Made by a program: the position numbers and the translations under genes. The notes under the pieces are model-generated. The model made no database searches. It saw only the letters and a list, made by a program, of their open reading frames with translations, and had not been told where the DNA came from. A stretch of DNA of 64,000 nt from Catonia carolina (Eukaryota; Arthropoda; Insecta; Hemiptera; Achilidae). Each line of letters opens with the position of its first letter. The stretch's first letter is position 1. Location of the stretch: NCBI GenBank assembly GCA_035578175.1, contig JAQMRL010000001.1, positions 375,725,220 through 375,789,219 of the forward strand, read 5' to 3'. Of the stretch, positions 28,314 to 41,900 are shown in pieces.

Positions 28314-30786
28314 TAATAAACTATTATCAGTAACCATAAGAAGATAAAGAGTCCAGAGAGTAGTGTTTTTAACGTGGATGATACCCGCTGGTTAATTGAT
28401 TGTAAGTCATTGGCAATCAATCAAAGAACCTCTTTCCTCGGTCGGTAGCACTCGTAACTGTTCCACATAACTATTATACAAAATTAATCAATCTCAGTAT
28501 AGAACCATTGCAAATAATGTGACTTACTATAAGCTTCACAGCATCGGATAGACTAATATAATTTACTCAAAGATGAATAAAATAAAAAAATTACAATCAC
28601 TGTAAAATAATAAATACCCGTATAACTTACCCGTAAGCACCCTGAATAAAATACACTCTACTTATTTGTGCTTAAGTAAAATTTTTAATAGGCTGAATTA
28701 ATACATAATTTTACTATTTACTTTTTCTTACCTATATGAATAAGAAGGAAAGTATTGCTTTCATGTCGATGTTTTGAAATCGAGTTTTCACCGTATTTAC
28801 AAGTTTTCAGACAACTCTGAGCCCAAAAAACCATGTTTTTAGCAATTGGTGTGTGTGTGTGTGAGAAAGAGACAGTCAAATATCTCAAGAATGGAACATC
28901 GTACAAAGTTGAAACTTGAAACTAAAGTTAGAACCTACTACAGGTATAGAACCTGTAGAGGACCAGACACGAACATTTTCATCAAAATCATTCAGTGATT
29001 CTTTTGTGTATTTTTAAGCCAAACTGAGGTTGATTTTGATTTTCCGTCTTTCACTCATGATTAAAATTAGGTTATGTTTATTGAAGTTAGTTTTTTTATT
29101 TATTTGCAATGTTAGGTTCTATTGTTAATTATTATTTGAATTGGAAAAAGAAAGTTGTGTGAGTGTTTCACACTAGATTTTTGAAATACAAATTGTTTCG
29201 TAATAACTGTTATATCGTGTATATTGTATATTTTCTCGGCTCAAAAATTGACAAAATAACATACTATATGTTATGATTGTTATTTTTTTTTGAATTGATC
29301 TATGGTATTGTGACAATATCAAAGACGAATATGGTTCAAGAAGTTTCTGGTTCTTCACTCATGGTAAAGAGTAGATAATAGAATGAAAAAGTAACAATAG
29401 GGTTAGCTATAAAAGTATACCTATTCATAAAGGTTATTTAAAAGGACCGCGCTATTGTGTATGATAAGGTAGGGTTATTGTTGCACAACTATTCATGAAA
29501 GGGTCGGTTGATTACCTGTAACACCTTTTACAATAGATCTATTTACTTGTTTACAATAGTTAAGACTTTCCAGTAAAAAGGGTTTTTGTACATTATTATT
29601 TGTATCGAATTTCTCTGTTTTGCTAAAATTATCTTTTCTGATCTACACTATATAAAGAGACCCCCGAGGCGGTCAGTTAGTCAGTATCCGTTTGATCTTT
29701 CACGAGTGTTTATTAAGTGGCTATAGGTTCGTAGTACAGGTTACGTATCCGAACATTGTAGTGGTTAACTATTGTTACATAATCTTGAGTATGTGCATTA
29801 TATTCAGTTTTTGTGTATTCAGTTCCATTGTGTATGTGTACTCTATATAATTGGTTGTAAGTAGTACAAGTAAATTATTTAAGTTATTTATTGTAATACT
29901 CCATTATAATTAGTATATTTTTATTTTGTAAATTTTTAGTTGTAATAAATATTTGTAATTGTAAACTTTAGTGTATTAATTATTTGATTACCTAGATCTT
30001 GAAACGGACCTTAGCAATAAGTGTCACAGTATATTAAAATAAAATTTTCTAATTGTCAGAAGTGAGACGGGATTTTTTCTATTAATTTATTTTGACTAGG
30101 ACATCGGAAACCTTTGTTATATTGGTAAATTTTCCTTTTCTGAATGACGAAAGAGAAAAAGTATGAGCATTGTCAAGAAAAGAATAAGTGTTTAATTTGG
30201 TCATATATCATAACAGGGGTAAGAAAAAACGCAAGTTTAAGAGGCTGGCGCCGCAAGGAAAATTTTGAGGAAAAAGCTGTCCTGGCCGAAGACGAAAATC
30301 CTCGATTAAGAACCTGAAACAGTGGGTTGGTATCACTTCAATGGACCTTTTATGATCGTTAGTTTTCACAAAGGATGTTGCTAAGTGATAGCGAACTTAG
30401 TTATTGAAAGAAGGGTAACAATCATAGAACAATAAATATTAGTTGTATCTTTTCACAGAGCTTATTCTAGAAGCTAAAGTTAGTTTTAAAGTCATTTTCA
30501 GAAGAATTAAAGTTTCAGGGAAACTGGGAAAATAAAAAAAATCATATTTTTTAATGCATATCACTGAGCAATTAGGTGTGCACAATGAATAATTTAATAA
30601 GCAATAAGTTGATTATGCCTAATTATTATCCATTACAAATTGTATTTTGTAAAAATACATAACCTACATTATAAATATATATTTGATAAAATATGATTGT
30701 AAATTTGTTGTACCTACTAGACAATATACTATTAATGTTTTACACAACAAAATATATATTATATGAATGAAAAGTAGCCTACTTAA
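28314..30786. repeat. Duplication block A, right part
   Basis: Continues the host locus after the Polinton. It is homologous to 56113-63899, where the copy is spread out by inserted LTRs. It contains a solo LTR and a short TG tract. Confidence 0.85.
29309..30028 (+). mobile_element. LTR (apparently solo), 720 bp
   Basis: Begins TGTGACAATATC, ends GTGTCACA, flanked by the 4-bp repeat gtat (29305-29308 and 30029-30032). It has promoter features (CTATATAAAG near 29650, then CAGTTAGTCAGT) and AATAAA near 29943, so it reads on the + strand. A downstream TTGTCAGAAGTGAGACGG resembles sequence that follows some Gypsy LTRs, so a short piece of internal region cannot be excluded. It is shared with 62449-63164 and so predates the duplication. 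Confidence 0.7.
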
Positions 30787-30789
30787 GTT

Positions 30790-33050
30790 ACATGGCCGGT
30801 AGGGACTGTTAAATTCAACATTTCAACTGGCTGATTAATCTAAATGACATCGTACACAGGAAAGTGGCAACTCAAAACACTATTTTTTCCTCTACGCCTT
30901 TCCATCCCACTTTAGAAACAAGTTGATAGCCAACAAGAAGGGTTATTTGGAGGCCAGCTGGAATTAAATCCAGGAAATGCCTTCACAGTGACTGGATGGT
31001 CAACTAACCGGGCGTTACTAGATTAATTTGCTTCTCAACTGTCACTAGATGTTCACTACGTTCAATCAGGTGTAGTGCTTCAGGTTGCCATTAAAATATT
31101 TCATTCTTTAAATTCATTTAAACTGTTTCAAACAATTAATTAAATCTTCAACCGGTCTCCGTTTTGAGTAAACAAAATGTTTTGGTTACATTTTTAATTA
31201 ATCAGGAATTGTAATAATAAAAAACTAATTTTTAAGATTCTGTGAAAAGAATTTTTTAATACCAGAATTGTGTTCTGTTTAATTAACTAGTTTACCAATA
31301 AAATACTATATTACAGTAACACAAATTTAGTGTGAAACACTCAAGACTTCCCTTGCCAATGTAAATAAAGAACCATGTAACTGCGTCTGTTTAATCATAA
31401 CTACATGTTCATCAGTTTATCAGTCCCGCGAATACCAAAGTAATTATAAATTACGGCAGTTCCACTTTCAAACTAGTTAACAATGAAAAATGACAAATTA
31501 TGAGTAAATTAATTAGTTTTTATTATGAGTAAATAACGCAAAATACAACCTCTGTATCACTTAAAAATTCGGAAAAATTTCTTAAATAGTCTCAGTTGAG
31601 AAAAACTCTTAAAGTAAAAGTTGTGGGTTCCTTTTAATTTCTATACATTTAATTATGCACATTTGCCGGAAAATGCTTACTAAGGCAACAATCTGTAAAA
31701 AAATCCCACTTTTACCGATTTTGATTAAAGAAAAACAGTAAATTGGCGCTAAACTAATCGTTGCGCAAAAGACTAACATTGCCATTTACATAGTAACACA
31801 TATACATATAGCATATATCGTTTCCATTGCCATTGAAACACTCTGTGTTACATGATTTGGTTTTGTTAATCTGTTTCGTTTGTCCGGTTGAGTTGTTTCA
31901 AATTTTATGTGCCTTGTGACGTACTTGGTCTGATGCCGGTCTCTGTCGGTGCCTTTTGCTACCTGTGTTGAAATTTATTATAATTTTTGGTAGTCACTTC
32001 GATAAGTACCGTTGAAATAAACAGATGCATTTTTCTTTGTTGTTGGAAGTTAACAATGTACTGACTGAATTAATATTTTAAAATTTTTACTAAAACGTAA
32101 TTATGTTTTATTTGCTCGTCTGAACCCTGTTTTCAGGTGGGCTACGTTTTGCGTTTATTTTTTATTTAAAATTATTCAGCCAAGACTTGGTAATTCTCAT
32201 CAAATTTCTGATGATTAAGATGTTTTTTTAACATTTTTTTAACATAAATAGTCTCAGTTGAGAAAAACTCTTAAAGTAAAAGTTGTGGGTTCCTTTTAAT
32301 TTCTATACGTTTAATTATGCACATTTGCCGGAAAATGCTTACTAAGGCAACAATCTGTAAAAAAATCCCACTTTTACCGATTTTGATGAAGGAAAATTTG
32401 TAAAGCATTTCAAATATTTTTTTAAACATTTTTTTACTCTCGTTTTTTCACTGGCTTGTTTAAACTTAGCTTTATATATTACAGAAGTTGAATATGAATT
32501 TTTAATTTAAAATTTTCTCGTTACTTAAAGCAATACTAAAATTATTGAATTAATATTAAAAGATGGATATACCAAATAAACCACCTCCAGACTGTAGCGT
32601 TTCTCGGTATTCACCGTATAACTCTTGCTAAGAGCGCATGATTCCTCCATACAGCGGGCCAGAACAATATATCCTAGTTCTAGTTACAAAAAAAAATGCT
32701 TAAATTTAAATGGTAAGGTATTAAAAATATTCCAGAAAAAGAAGAATCTCCAACTTTTTCTACAGATAGAAAAACTCGGCTAGCCGTCAGCTGGGAACAG
32801 TTTACCACGAGAAAAGGTATCAATAAACCAAAGTTTACATCAATTGCCTCGACCGTGGGTTCTGCACACGATGAACGGGGCACCCCATTTCCTGTTTGCC
32901 AACCGAAAAGTTCACCCGACTCCACACAGGCTGCAACTGAGTCAGCTATTAAAGTAATAAGCAAGTGCCCGTGGCTCAGGCTATGAAAAAACCACTTACA
33001 GAAGTAGAGGGCTATTCCCCTTTCAACTTCCTACGATGTTCAGTTCTCGA
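30790..33050. other. Non-coding stretch with a 140-bp direct repeat
   Basis: The sequence at 31586-31726 (starting AATAGTCTCAGTTGAG) recurs almost unchanged at 32249-32389. A third, much decayed relative may lie at 34845-35010. A + strand open stretch around 32710-32985 looks coding-like (rich in Ser/Thr/Pro) but I recognise no domain and see no start, so I do not call a gene. Confidence 0.55.
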
Positions 33051-33061
33051 GATATTTTGTT

Positions 33062-33235
33062 CACACACAGACACACAAGCACACACAGACACACCAATCA
33101 CTAAAAAAAACATGTTTTGTTGGGTTCAGAGGGTCTGAAAAGGTGTAGGCCTATATCCGTTGAAACCTCGATTTCGGAAAATCAACTTGAAAACAATACT
33201 TTTCTGCCTATGAATTCATATCGGCAATAGATAAT
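33062..33235 (+). repeat. CA-rich tract with the dispersed module
   Basis: CA-rich run followed by a diverged copy of the module seen beside the other CA/TG tracts (ATGTTTTGTTGGGTTCAG onward). It lies outside the duplicated blocks, so the module is genuinely dispersed. Confidence 0.55.
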
Positions 33236-33554
33236 AATATAAACTTGGAATGTTTTGAAGATTCTCACAGTAGCTTTTTCATTGTATATACTAATAGAAG
33301 CAATTTTTAGCAAATTCCGTTGAACTCTTGTTGTAATGGTGTTTCTTACCTTGAGCTACTCTGTCCACCAAATGATGACTAGACACATTCATCAAATTCA
33401 AGAGTCACTGAGAATGAAAAATATTTGGAGATAATATTTATATTAGTAAGGTAGTACTGTGACCAACGTAAATAAAAGTAATAGATGGCTATACTTTTGA
33501 AAAATTACTTTTAATTTTATACATTAAAATAAATATTCAGATACGCTCAAGTCA

Positions 33555-35786
33555 TTAGTTAATAAAGAAAATTTCAATTAATAATGTAAGCACAATTATT
33601 AGCATGGAACTACTTGAATGCCCTGAAGACGAGTGCCTTGTATGCCTTGGCCTAGTATGCATACATAATTGGTATGAATTACAATTGTCTGTGAAACACA
33701 ACTTGCACACATCTATAGTACGATTACGCTCGTAGTACCAGCTTTCTTTTAACTCTTTGCACATATTTTTCCCGGGCAAACTTTTTATGCAACTACGGTG
33801 GACCCCTTCTCTTTGTCCGAATCTACCTGAAAAAATAAATTCACATATAAAATTATACTGAGTTTGTTGTTTATTTATATTTCTTTTTCTTTTGAATTTT
33901 GTATGATCATTTTTTGTGATATGCTGTAAATAAATTATGTTTTAAATAAAGGCATTAAATTATTATTAGTATTTAGTACAACTAAAATCCTTTGCTAAAG
34001 CAAGTGTTTTCGGACGAGTTACATGTGTCTGTGTACATTTTTTGTTTGTTTTATGTATGTGCTGGATTTTTTTGTAAGAGTTTGTTTGCTTACTCTGTTT
34101 AAGTTTCATAGAATTAAAAAATTGTATTAATAAATAAAAACGTGTAACTGACTTAAATAAATATGGATAATCTCGTGAAAATTTCAAAAATTTATTGGTG
34201 AACTTACTTCAAATTCGTGAGATAAAAGGGAGGTGTTAGGTGATAATCATTTTAATAGCTACCAAAGGTTATTATAGTTATGGTTTATGGTTTACAGTTT
34301 CTAGTTATTATAGTATATATCATTTCAAGTAACAAAAAAGTGTGAAATAAATTAACATTTGAAAAGTGTAAAATATATGATTTTACAAGTGCAAAGTATA
34401 TGGTTAGAAATGCTAATTTTCAATCCATTATATATCGTAAGTGGTCGTATCAAATTGTGAAATATAAACTATTTAATAGCATTTGAATGGCAAGCCTAAA
34501 AAAAACATGATTTTCAAGTGAAAATTATGTGTTCACATTGTATCTCTTTCAATAAAACAATTAAAATACGTGTGAAAGTATGATTCACAGTTGGGTTTGG
34601 ATCTAAGATGGATTTGAATGATTGTTGGTTTGTATGATTTTATTTCTTATTTTTGGTGAAGCACTCAACTCATTTTTCTCTTGCCAATGCAAATAATGAA
34701 CAATATAGCCTATTATTAGTAATAAAACATTAGAAATAAACAAAATAACTTCAAGAAACGTAACCTTATTTTAATCAGGAGTGAATGATGGAAAATGAAA
34801 ACCAACCTCAGTTTGGCTTAATATTACGAAAATTTACTCTTTCACGCTAAACTACACTCTGTACAGAAAGATGCTTGAAATAAAAGCTGTAGATCTTTTA
34901 ATTTTCTATAAATTTCATTAAAGCATTTTTGTCGTAAAATGGATACTACGGCAGAAAATCTTTTTTTACATATTTTGATGGAAAAAACAGAGAATAACAA
35001 ATTGCAGCTAAACGAAGCGTTATACAAATAAATGTCAGTAATAAATGTTTAGGATTTTCAAATTTCTACAGTTTTAATTTTAATCCGATGTTGCGCTGAA
35101 AATGGAGTGATTTCATTGTTTATCATTATTTATTGCAAAAAAATTATTAAAATAATTTTTCAAAACTAATATAATGATTCCAAAATCATTTATACAAAGA
35201 ATTATGACATACTGCAAAAGTATTGTTCATAAACAAGAACAGCAAATAGAAAATTACTGCAATAGAAAATGAAGTACTGGCGTAGATGCTTTTATTTTAT
35301 TAGATTAGAAAAGTAATCAAATAAGGGAATCAAAAGGGGGATACGGTTAGTGTAACAGCATTTTTAAGAGCATGTTAAGAAGAAACTGTGATTTTTTTAT
35401 GCAGATGTCAGAAGAGCAGAGGCCAAGAGGAAAAACAAGGTAACGGATTGGAGTGGTAACGTGGGGATGAAACAGACTCGGAATGCAAAAACAACACGTC
35501 TAGATGACTTTTGAAAAAAGAAGAAATTGAAAATATTGATGTATTAACAAACTTTGAACTCTTGCAAAAAGACAGGTAAAATTGACTGTGTCTTGAATTT
35601 CCATATTCATCTTCTCCCAATAAGATCGGCTCGTGTTGGTCATTGGTGATGTAATGGAAGTTCCATTTGTATCTAACAATGTTCGTTGATTAGCAAATTC
35701 GCATTTAACGGATTCCACTTGATGTACAAGTTTACCACATGTCTCTGTCGTAAGTCCTGAGCATTTAAGGCATCGTAACGATAAAC
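33555..35786 (-). CDS. Ly6/uPAR-like GPI-anchored protein, two exons (partial gene)
   Basis: Exon 35786-35553 encodes LRCLKCSGLTTETC and further cysteines. Exon 33826-33555 encodes RSCIKSLPGKNMC, then VCKLCFTDNCN, a Ser-rich linker and a hydrophobic tail (MLIIVLTLLIEIFF) before the stop. The intron (35552-33827, about 1.7 kb) is phase 1 and both acceptors are good (TGTTTCAG, TTTTTCAG), as in other Ly6 genes. The CxxC start, terminal CxxxxCN and GPI-type tail define the three-finger Ly6 fold at the outer cell surface; insect relatives act in neuronal signalling or septate junctions. The first exon with the signal peptide is not found. This is the best candidate for an ordinary host gene in the window. 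Confidence 0.75.
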
Positions 35787-35849
35787 CTGAAACAAGTATT
35801 CGATTAAAATAAATTATATTTTTTGTATTTATCCGTTGTTAAGCTTAGC

Positions 35850-37430
35850 ACTAATCTATCAGGCCCCTCAATCATTGATTTAAGTTTCACCGCCCAATAA
35901 ACACTCCCTTACTAAGCAACCTCAGTCTCTTTTACATCTTCACATCACCCGCAACCAACTACCGTTCCTAAACACTACGATCAATAATTAATCTTAAAGC
36001 TGGAATTATTCCAGCTCTAGCCTGACAGTCATGTCTGCGATGGTCCAAGCCAGTGACTACAGAAGTCCCGCAAGAGGCCATTTCCATTGCTTCCAGGTGT
36101 TTTGCATTTATTTCTATCTGACATCTTTCACGGCGTTGCTCCATAGGTTGTGGTATTTTCAGTTATTGTTTCATTTAACAGCTTTCCAACATCAAGCTCT
36201 TCCTTTTCCAATCCTAACTAATTCCCCATGCACTCCAACATGTGCAGACCCCCGTATACCACGAGTTAACCCCTGTCGCGGTTTTATCGTCGTTAATTAC
36301 TAATTGACAAGGAATAGGTATTTGTGAAAGTTACGGTTGCTTTTTAAAATTTACATTTTCAAACTATTAAAACCGTTTGTATGGACAAGACGTTATTTTG
36401 GCGGAACGCCAATTCAACCGATTATCGTGGCCAAACCCAATTAATGTTGGTAGCATAATGAATTTATAATTTTAATAGTTTTCAAAGATATTATACATTG
36501 TACACCTTTGTAAGGAATCTATATACCTCATAACATTACTTATAAGGGGAGCAGAATTCGTCGATATGTCAAGGTAAAGCATAATTTGGGTTTGAAAAAA
36601 GTGGTATGGATTATGTAGGCCACTATAGCTTCCAGAAAAATAATATTTTACCTTGTACAGAATTAACTGCTCTTAAGAGACTATAAACTAACGTATATGA
36701 TAGTCCCTACTTAAAAGAAAATGGTCTGTCTAAGCACATTATGCAAATCATAATTATCAATTTATAAAGTGTCTTTCGATAAAACTAATGAATTTGATTA
36801 TGCATATTATGTACAGAGAAAAAATGTGAATAATATGAGCTCTTTTATAGTATTTCTGCCAAAAGAAAACTTTGCTAGCCTAAACAATTTTGAAACAGTA
36901 GATGAAGTATTTAATAATTTCTTGACCAAATTTAAAGCTCAGTATTTTTCATGATTGTCCTTTTACAAGGTAAAAACAATTCAAAACCATAATCCGAACG
37001 CATGTGTACGCCGACTACTCGCTTGTGCCCCCTCCGCACAAAGCGATGGACAATCATGAACGGGCCAAATAGACCTTTAGGATAGAATATTTCGTCTCAT
37101 GTGAAACAGCTGATTTTTAGAAGGCTGCTTTTATTATTATTACCAATAATGAGTGTTCCGGCTCTCCGTCTTTTTTCCGAGGCTAGTTGAGATGTATAAT
37201 AGGAATTCAGCTGCCTCTATAATTATCTTTTACTACTCTTGGAAGGCATAAAATTAATGACTTTTTTTATTACCGTAATTTTGTTTTATAGCTACTATAA
37301 CGAACGTCAATTTTTTTTTTAATTATAGAACACACCAAATATCAAGAATCATACACATAGTACGTCAACATAGTACATAGTAACATAGTACGTCTACCGA
37401 AAATATATTTTACTACTGGGTAATTTAAGC
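35850..37430. other. Stretch without a recognised gene
   Basis: A short + strand frame at 36769-36954 has a pattern (VDEVFNNFLTKFKAQYF) reminiscent of the linker region of non-LTR retrotransposon proteins, but it is too short to assign. Nothing else is supportable. Confidence 0.4.
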
Positions 37431-37435
37431 TAATT

Positions 37436-38635
37436 ATGGTTCTACGAAAAACAATAAAAGTTAATTACCGCAGTAATGAACGTAAATGTTTTTTTTATTA
37501 TAGATAATAACATAGTAGAAATTCAGAAAATAAATTTTATTACTGAGTAATTTAAGCTAGTAATGTTTCTAAAAAAGCAATAAAGATAATTATTGCAGTA
37601 ACGAATGTCAATTTTCTTTAATTATAGATAATAACATAGTACAACGTCAAAAGATAAATTTTATTACTGAATAATTTAAGCTAGTTATGTTTCTACGAAA
37701 AGCAATAAAGATAATTACTGCAGTAACGAATGTCAATTTTCTTTATTATAGATAATAATATAGTAAAACGTCAAAAGATAAGTTTTATTACTGAGTAAAT
37801 TAAGCTAATTATCTGCCACGGGATGATGACATTAAGTGGCTAACCTTATCTGTTTGGTGGCCCTGAAAAGGGCCGTTTATGTGTGTGTGTCCGCCGAGGC
37901 GGACAGAGGTGTTTGATGGCCCTGAAAAGGGCCGATGTAAACCTTATTGAATCGGTCCTGAGAAGGACCGTTGTGCTGGTCTCTAAGGAGACCGGCGTAA
38001 GCAGCGCGTGGCTGCGACAAGAAGCTGGGCGACACGGCGTGTCGTCGTCCAGCGGAGACGTCATCTTCTTCCCTCACAGTAGTGTGTCGATGGCTTCTTC
38101 GTCGGGTCCGGTGGGCGTAAGGCTCGGTCGAGGGACCGCTGTGGGCATCGCTCGCGTCAGCGGGCGATGACGGTCCGGTGACGGCTTACGGTAACAGGTT
38201 GGCGAGCAGAAGCATCATCTTCTCTCTTGCGGGGTCGTCGATTAGTCTTCGCTGGAGTACGGCAGCCGTATGCCGTGGTGGACGTCTCGTCTGCTGTCTG
38301 GTGGAAGTGAATCCCTCGGTGTCTTGATTGGAAGTGAATCTCTGCTCAGTGCAGCACTCTTTATATAGCTGCCGGAAGCGCTGTAGCAGAGAGCGGCTAC
38401 TGGCTTGGCCTTGATGACAAAGGTCTTTGCGGTGCGCAGCCGAAAGCTTTATCGCTATGCCGTCAATGGCCGGGAGAACTATTGAAGCCGGCAACACAGT
38501 AAATGATTAATTGGAAGGGGTAGCGGCGACAGATGTTTCTACGAAAAGCAATAAAGATAATTACTACAGTAACGAACATAAATTTTTATAAATAACATAA
38601 AACATCTTCAGAAGATCAATTTTAGTAAATTATAG
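37436..38635. repeat. Tandem repeat, unit about 124 bp, interrupted by an insertion
   Basis: Units starting TTTCTACGAAAAGCAATAAAG or variants begin near 37440, 37564 and 37689. The next unit resumes at about 38531 after a 0.7-kb GC-rich insert (37821-38530). Earlier, more decayed units may extend back to about 37280. Confidence 0.75.
37821..38530 (-). mobile_element. GC-rich insertion with TATA box and four histone-type stem-loops
   Basis: A GC-rich block in AT-rich surroundings, splitting a tandem array with at most a 2-bp duplication. On the minus strand a TATATAAAG (38359-38367) is followed by short frames, one starting MMLLLANLLP before a GTAAGC donor-like site. Downstream come four hairpins. 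Two (37918-37933 and 37859-37874) read GGCCCTTTTCAGGGCC, a perfect replication-dependent histone 3' stem-loop (six-bp stem, TTTC loop). Two more (37954-37969, 37978-37993) are variants. No histone protein is encoded. It may be a transposon-like or histone-derived cassette; identity unknown. Confidence 0.5.
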
Positions 38636-38715
38636 ATATGTCCACATAACAAACAGGATGTGGAGTATACTGCTATAATCAAAAACATTTATCGCAATTC
38701 GATGTATCCTTTCGT

Positions 38716-38980
38716 ACACCGCTCTCTACCACCTACTCTCTCTCTCTCTCTCACCCCTCTACCACTCCTCTCCTCTCTCTATTACTCTCTCCCCCACTCC
38801 TCCTTTCCTCTCGCTCTCTCCCGCACCCCTCCTTCCCAATCACTCATTCTCCCCCACTTCTCATTCCCCTCTCTCTGACCCTCCCTCACCCGTCCTTCTA
38901 CCTTCTTTCGCCCTCTTTCCCTTCTCTTTCTGTCTGCCTGTCTCTCTCTCTCTCTCTCTGTCTGTCTCTCTCTCTCTTTT
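38716..38980. repeat. Polypyrimidine tract, about 265 bp
   Basis: Almost uninterrupted C/T on the + strand with CTCTCT runs. Such tracts can form triplex (H-DNA). Confidence 0.9.
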
Positions 38981-38989
38981 GGGTTTGGC

Positions 38990-41900
38990 GAGACCAGCAG
39001 TAAGTTGTTTCCGTATTCATAATTACAATATATCATAATTACAAATCTCAATATCTGCAATGTTCCTTAAATATCATACAACAGTATTATTTCTAAAATT
39101 AACTTTTAGACAGCTTTATTCTCTCACTGATATGTAGATAGGATAGCTGAATCCGATTTTCTATTGTTCAGACCAGAGGGTCGTTTCTGATGAGGTACGA
39201 AAATATAAATATAATTATTTTCCAAAAATAGTTAATTAAAATTTTTATGCAGACCTAATCATTTTTTTTACTTACGCATTACTTAATGTAGACGTATATT
39301 TCTGTTTTTAGGAAGTAAAATATTACATAGCTGTGACTTTTCAGATTCGTATTTATTTGTTTCTTGTATGATGGTCTTGATTTAACATTATGTTTGACTA
39401 ATACAGGTAAATAAATATATTGAAAACGTATATAAAATACATATTTGTTATTGATCAAAGTACTGTTTATACATAAATTATTGAAAATAATGTTTTACTG
39501 AAAAATAAATCAGTTAATATCTGTTATATATTATTTAGCAATTGTGACATCCTTGAGCAAGCGAATCCTGACTCCATTATCACCTCTATCAAACATTTAC
39601 CTGTACGATTGTTAGTTTATTTTATCTAAATTTTCTTTTACTTCTTTAAAATTTTTTATATTTTCATTGTACCTCGAGTATTTGATTTGGTCATTTATTC
39701 GGATTCGCATTTTGTATGCTGTTTATTCCTTTTTAAAATGTTTTAGCCTAATGGTAACCTTATATTTTCGTTTGTTAGAAATCTTTTGGAGTAAATTTTA
39801 TAAAATCTTTTGTGTGGATGTCTGGCAGGCTTCGTACAAGTTAGGGTGGTGGATTTCACCCTCTTCTTTTTCTTTTGTGTAAGGTCATTTACTTATTGAG
39901 GTGTACGTGCTTCAGCACCAGTAACTATCATCGGATGTTTAGCCTGGCCGTGTTCTATTGGCCGTTGGATGTCACGTGATCTTCACAAAATGTTAGTGGT
40001 GATGGTTTGGCTGCGTTTTTGTCTGTCTTGTACTGGATGTCTTAAAATGAAGCCACCTCCACGTTTACTAGTGTAATTGCCGTGATGGCTAAATTTGTGC
40101 GGTATCATTAAGTAATATAATGTAATGTAGTATTTTTGTTGTTTACCAAGTATTGTTACCTTGCAGTTTATTAGTCCGTTTATATTATGTTGATGCTGTT
40201 AATTTAATTCACGTCTTTCCCTTGTAATGTAATTCGCGTCGTTTCATTTCGTTTTACCCTTCCACACCGACGCTACGGAAAATTTTGGATAAGTTTGAAC
40301 ATTTTTGCTTTGTTAAATGGTTTTATGTGTTCATGTACTTGATTTCTTTGTTGTGGTATTGTTTAGGGATTTTCAGATATCACACTGGTATCGTTTAACT
40401 AATCGCAAGTTATTGTTAATTATGTTAAAGTTTAATTGGTTTTCATTTACTGTTTTAGGGTATACGCTTTTTTGGTTGCCTTTGTAGAAGTATTTATTTT
40501 GTTGAGATATTTCTTTTTTAATTTGCAATTAGCATATAATGTAACGTAGTATGAAGCATAGAATGGAGGAAGAAATTTAAAGTAGAATAATTTTTGTAAT
40601 GTTATGTAATGTAGATTATTTTTGGTTAGGTTGTAAAATCGCGTGCAGGTGGGAAATCTTTTATTTTGGTAATTTCTGTCATCTACAGAAATTGATTGCT
40701 TTTGCAGAAAAATCTCTAGAGCCACGATCTCTAACAATCTCTGGCGTAACAATGTTTGGTGAGCGATCAAAGGAGAAGGAGTCTCTTCGAAGTTAAGTGA
40801 AGTGCGCCGATTGTGAAATTCCAGGATTCACCCATATTCCGTTGTGAGAAATTGTATTGTCGGTGCTGTATAAATTTTTTTTTTATTCTTTAAGGAACTT
40901 TAATTGTTTTCATAAATGTATTTATTTTAGGTATGTTTTTTAACTTTTTTTAAAATGTTGGTGGTACCACAACCGTAAATAATGTGGATGTTTTATTCCA
41001 CAAAAATTTAATTGTTATTTAATTCTATTAAACTACTTGGTAAACAGCATAAAGTTTTTATTATTTGTATGATTTCCCAAAGTGGCTCATAGCCATTTGT
41101 TGTGTTGTAAATCTCATATCCAGGAATGTTTTCCTGGAATGAAAGTTCTGAGCTGGATTGATTGAAGGGTGTGTGAATAACATAATATTAATAATAGTAG
41201 TTTAAATAAATTAGGGGTGAACAGCGGTTCAGTAAAGTTTTTCCAAAATCATATTTTTAACATGTTTTAAAGTTAAAGTTTTTTTAAAATTCAATTTTTG
41301 TCGTATAACATGTTGTAACAGTATAGGTTAGTTTTTCCTAAAATGAATAATCTTGTGTAACATGTTTAAAGGTTAGGTTTCCAAATTTTTAATATTAAAT
41401 AATAATGATATCCTTTTTAAATTTATTCTTCATAATCTTTATTATTGCATATCTTATTTTATAATTTCATTTTTTTAATTTTTCTATTTAAATGTTAAAC
41501 TTTAGAGTTCTAATCTTTTTAAAATTTAGCTTCTTAGATATTTTACCACTTTAGGAATTTTATTTGGTAATTTTATGTAAAGTAGTGAATTTAAAGTTTT
41601 AATATGTGTGATAATGTTGTTGATATTTTTCTTGTTTAATGTTGCAGAATTTTGACAGCTGTAATCTTCCATTCTATGATTTGTTTTGGTACCAGTGTGA
41701 AATCCGTTGTTTACCTACAAGTTGTGTTTATTATTTTGTCGCCATACTGTTTATGTTGAGTTCTTGTTTGTCACTGGATTATATTTGGTCAGTCATAAAT
41801 TTTAATATTTTTAAATCTAGTTCAATTGTCATTTTGTGAAGTGTTAGTTATTGAGGTTAGAATTTGGTTTGTGTAAGGTAGTTTGTTTACTTAGAAATTT

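Noticed and set aside
32680..32964. 94-aa minus-strand frame and its + strand counterpart
   Set aside because: Neither has a start in good context or a recognisable domain; the + strand reading looks somewhat coding-like but cannot be supported.
38660..39060. Arg/Glu- and Ser/Pro-rich open frames on both strands
   Set aside because: They are translations of the polypyrimidine tract.
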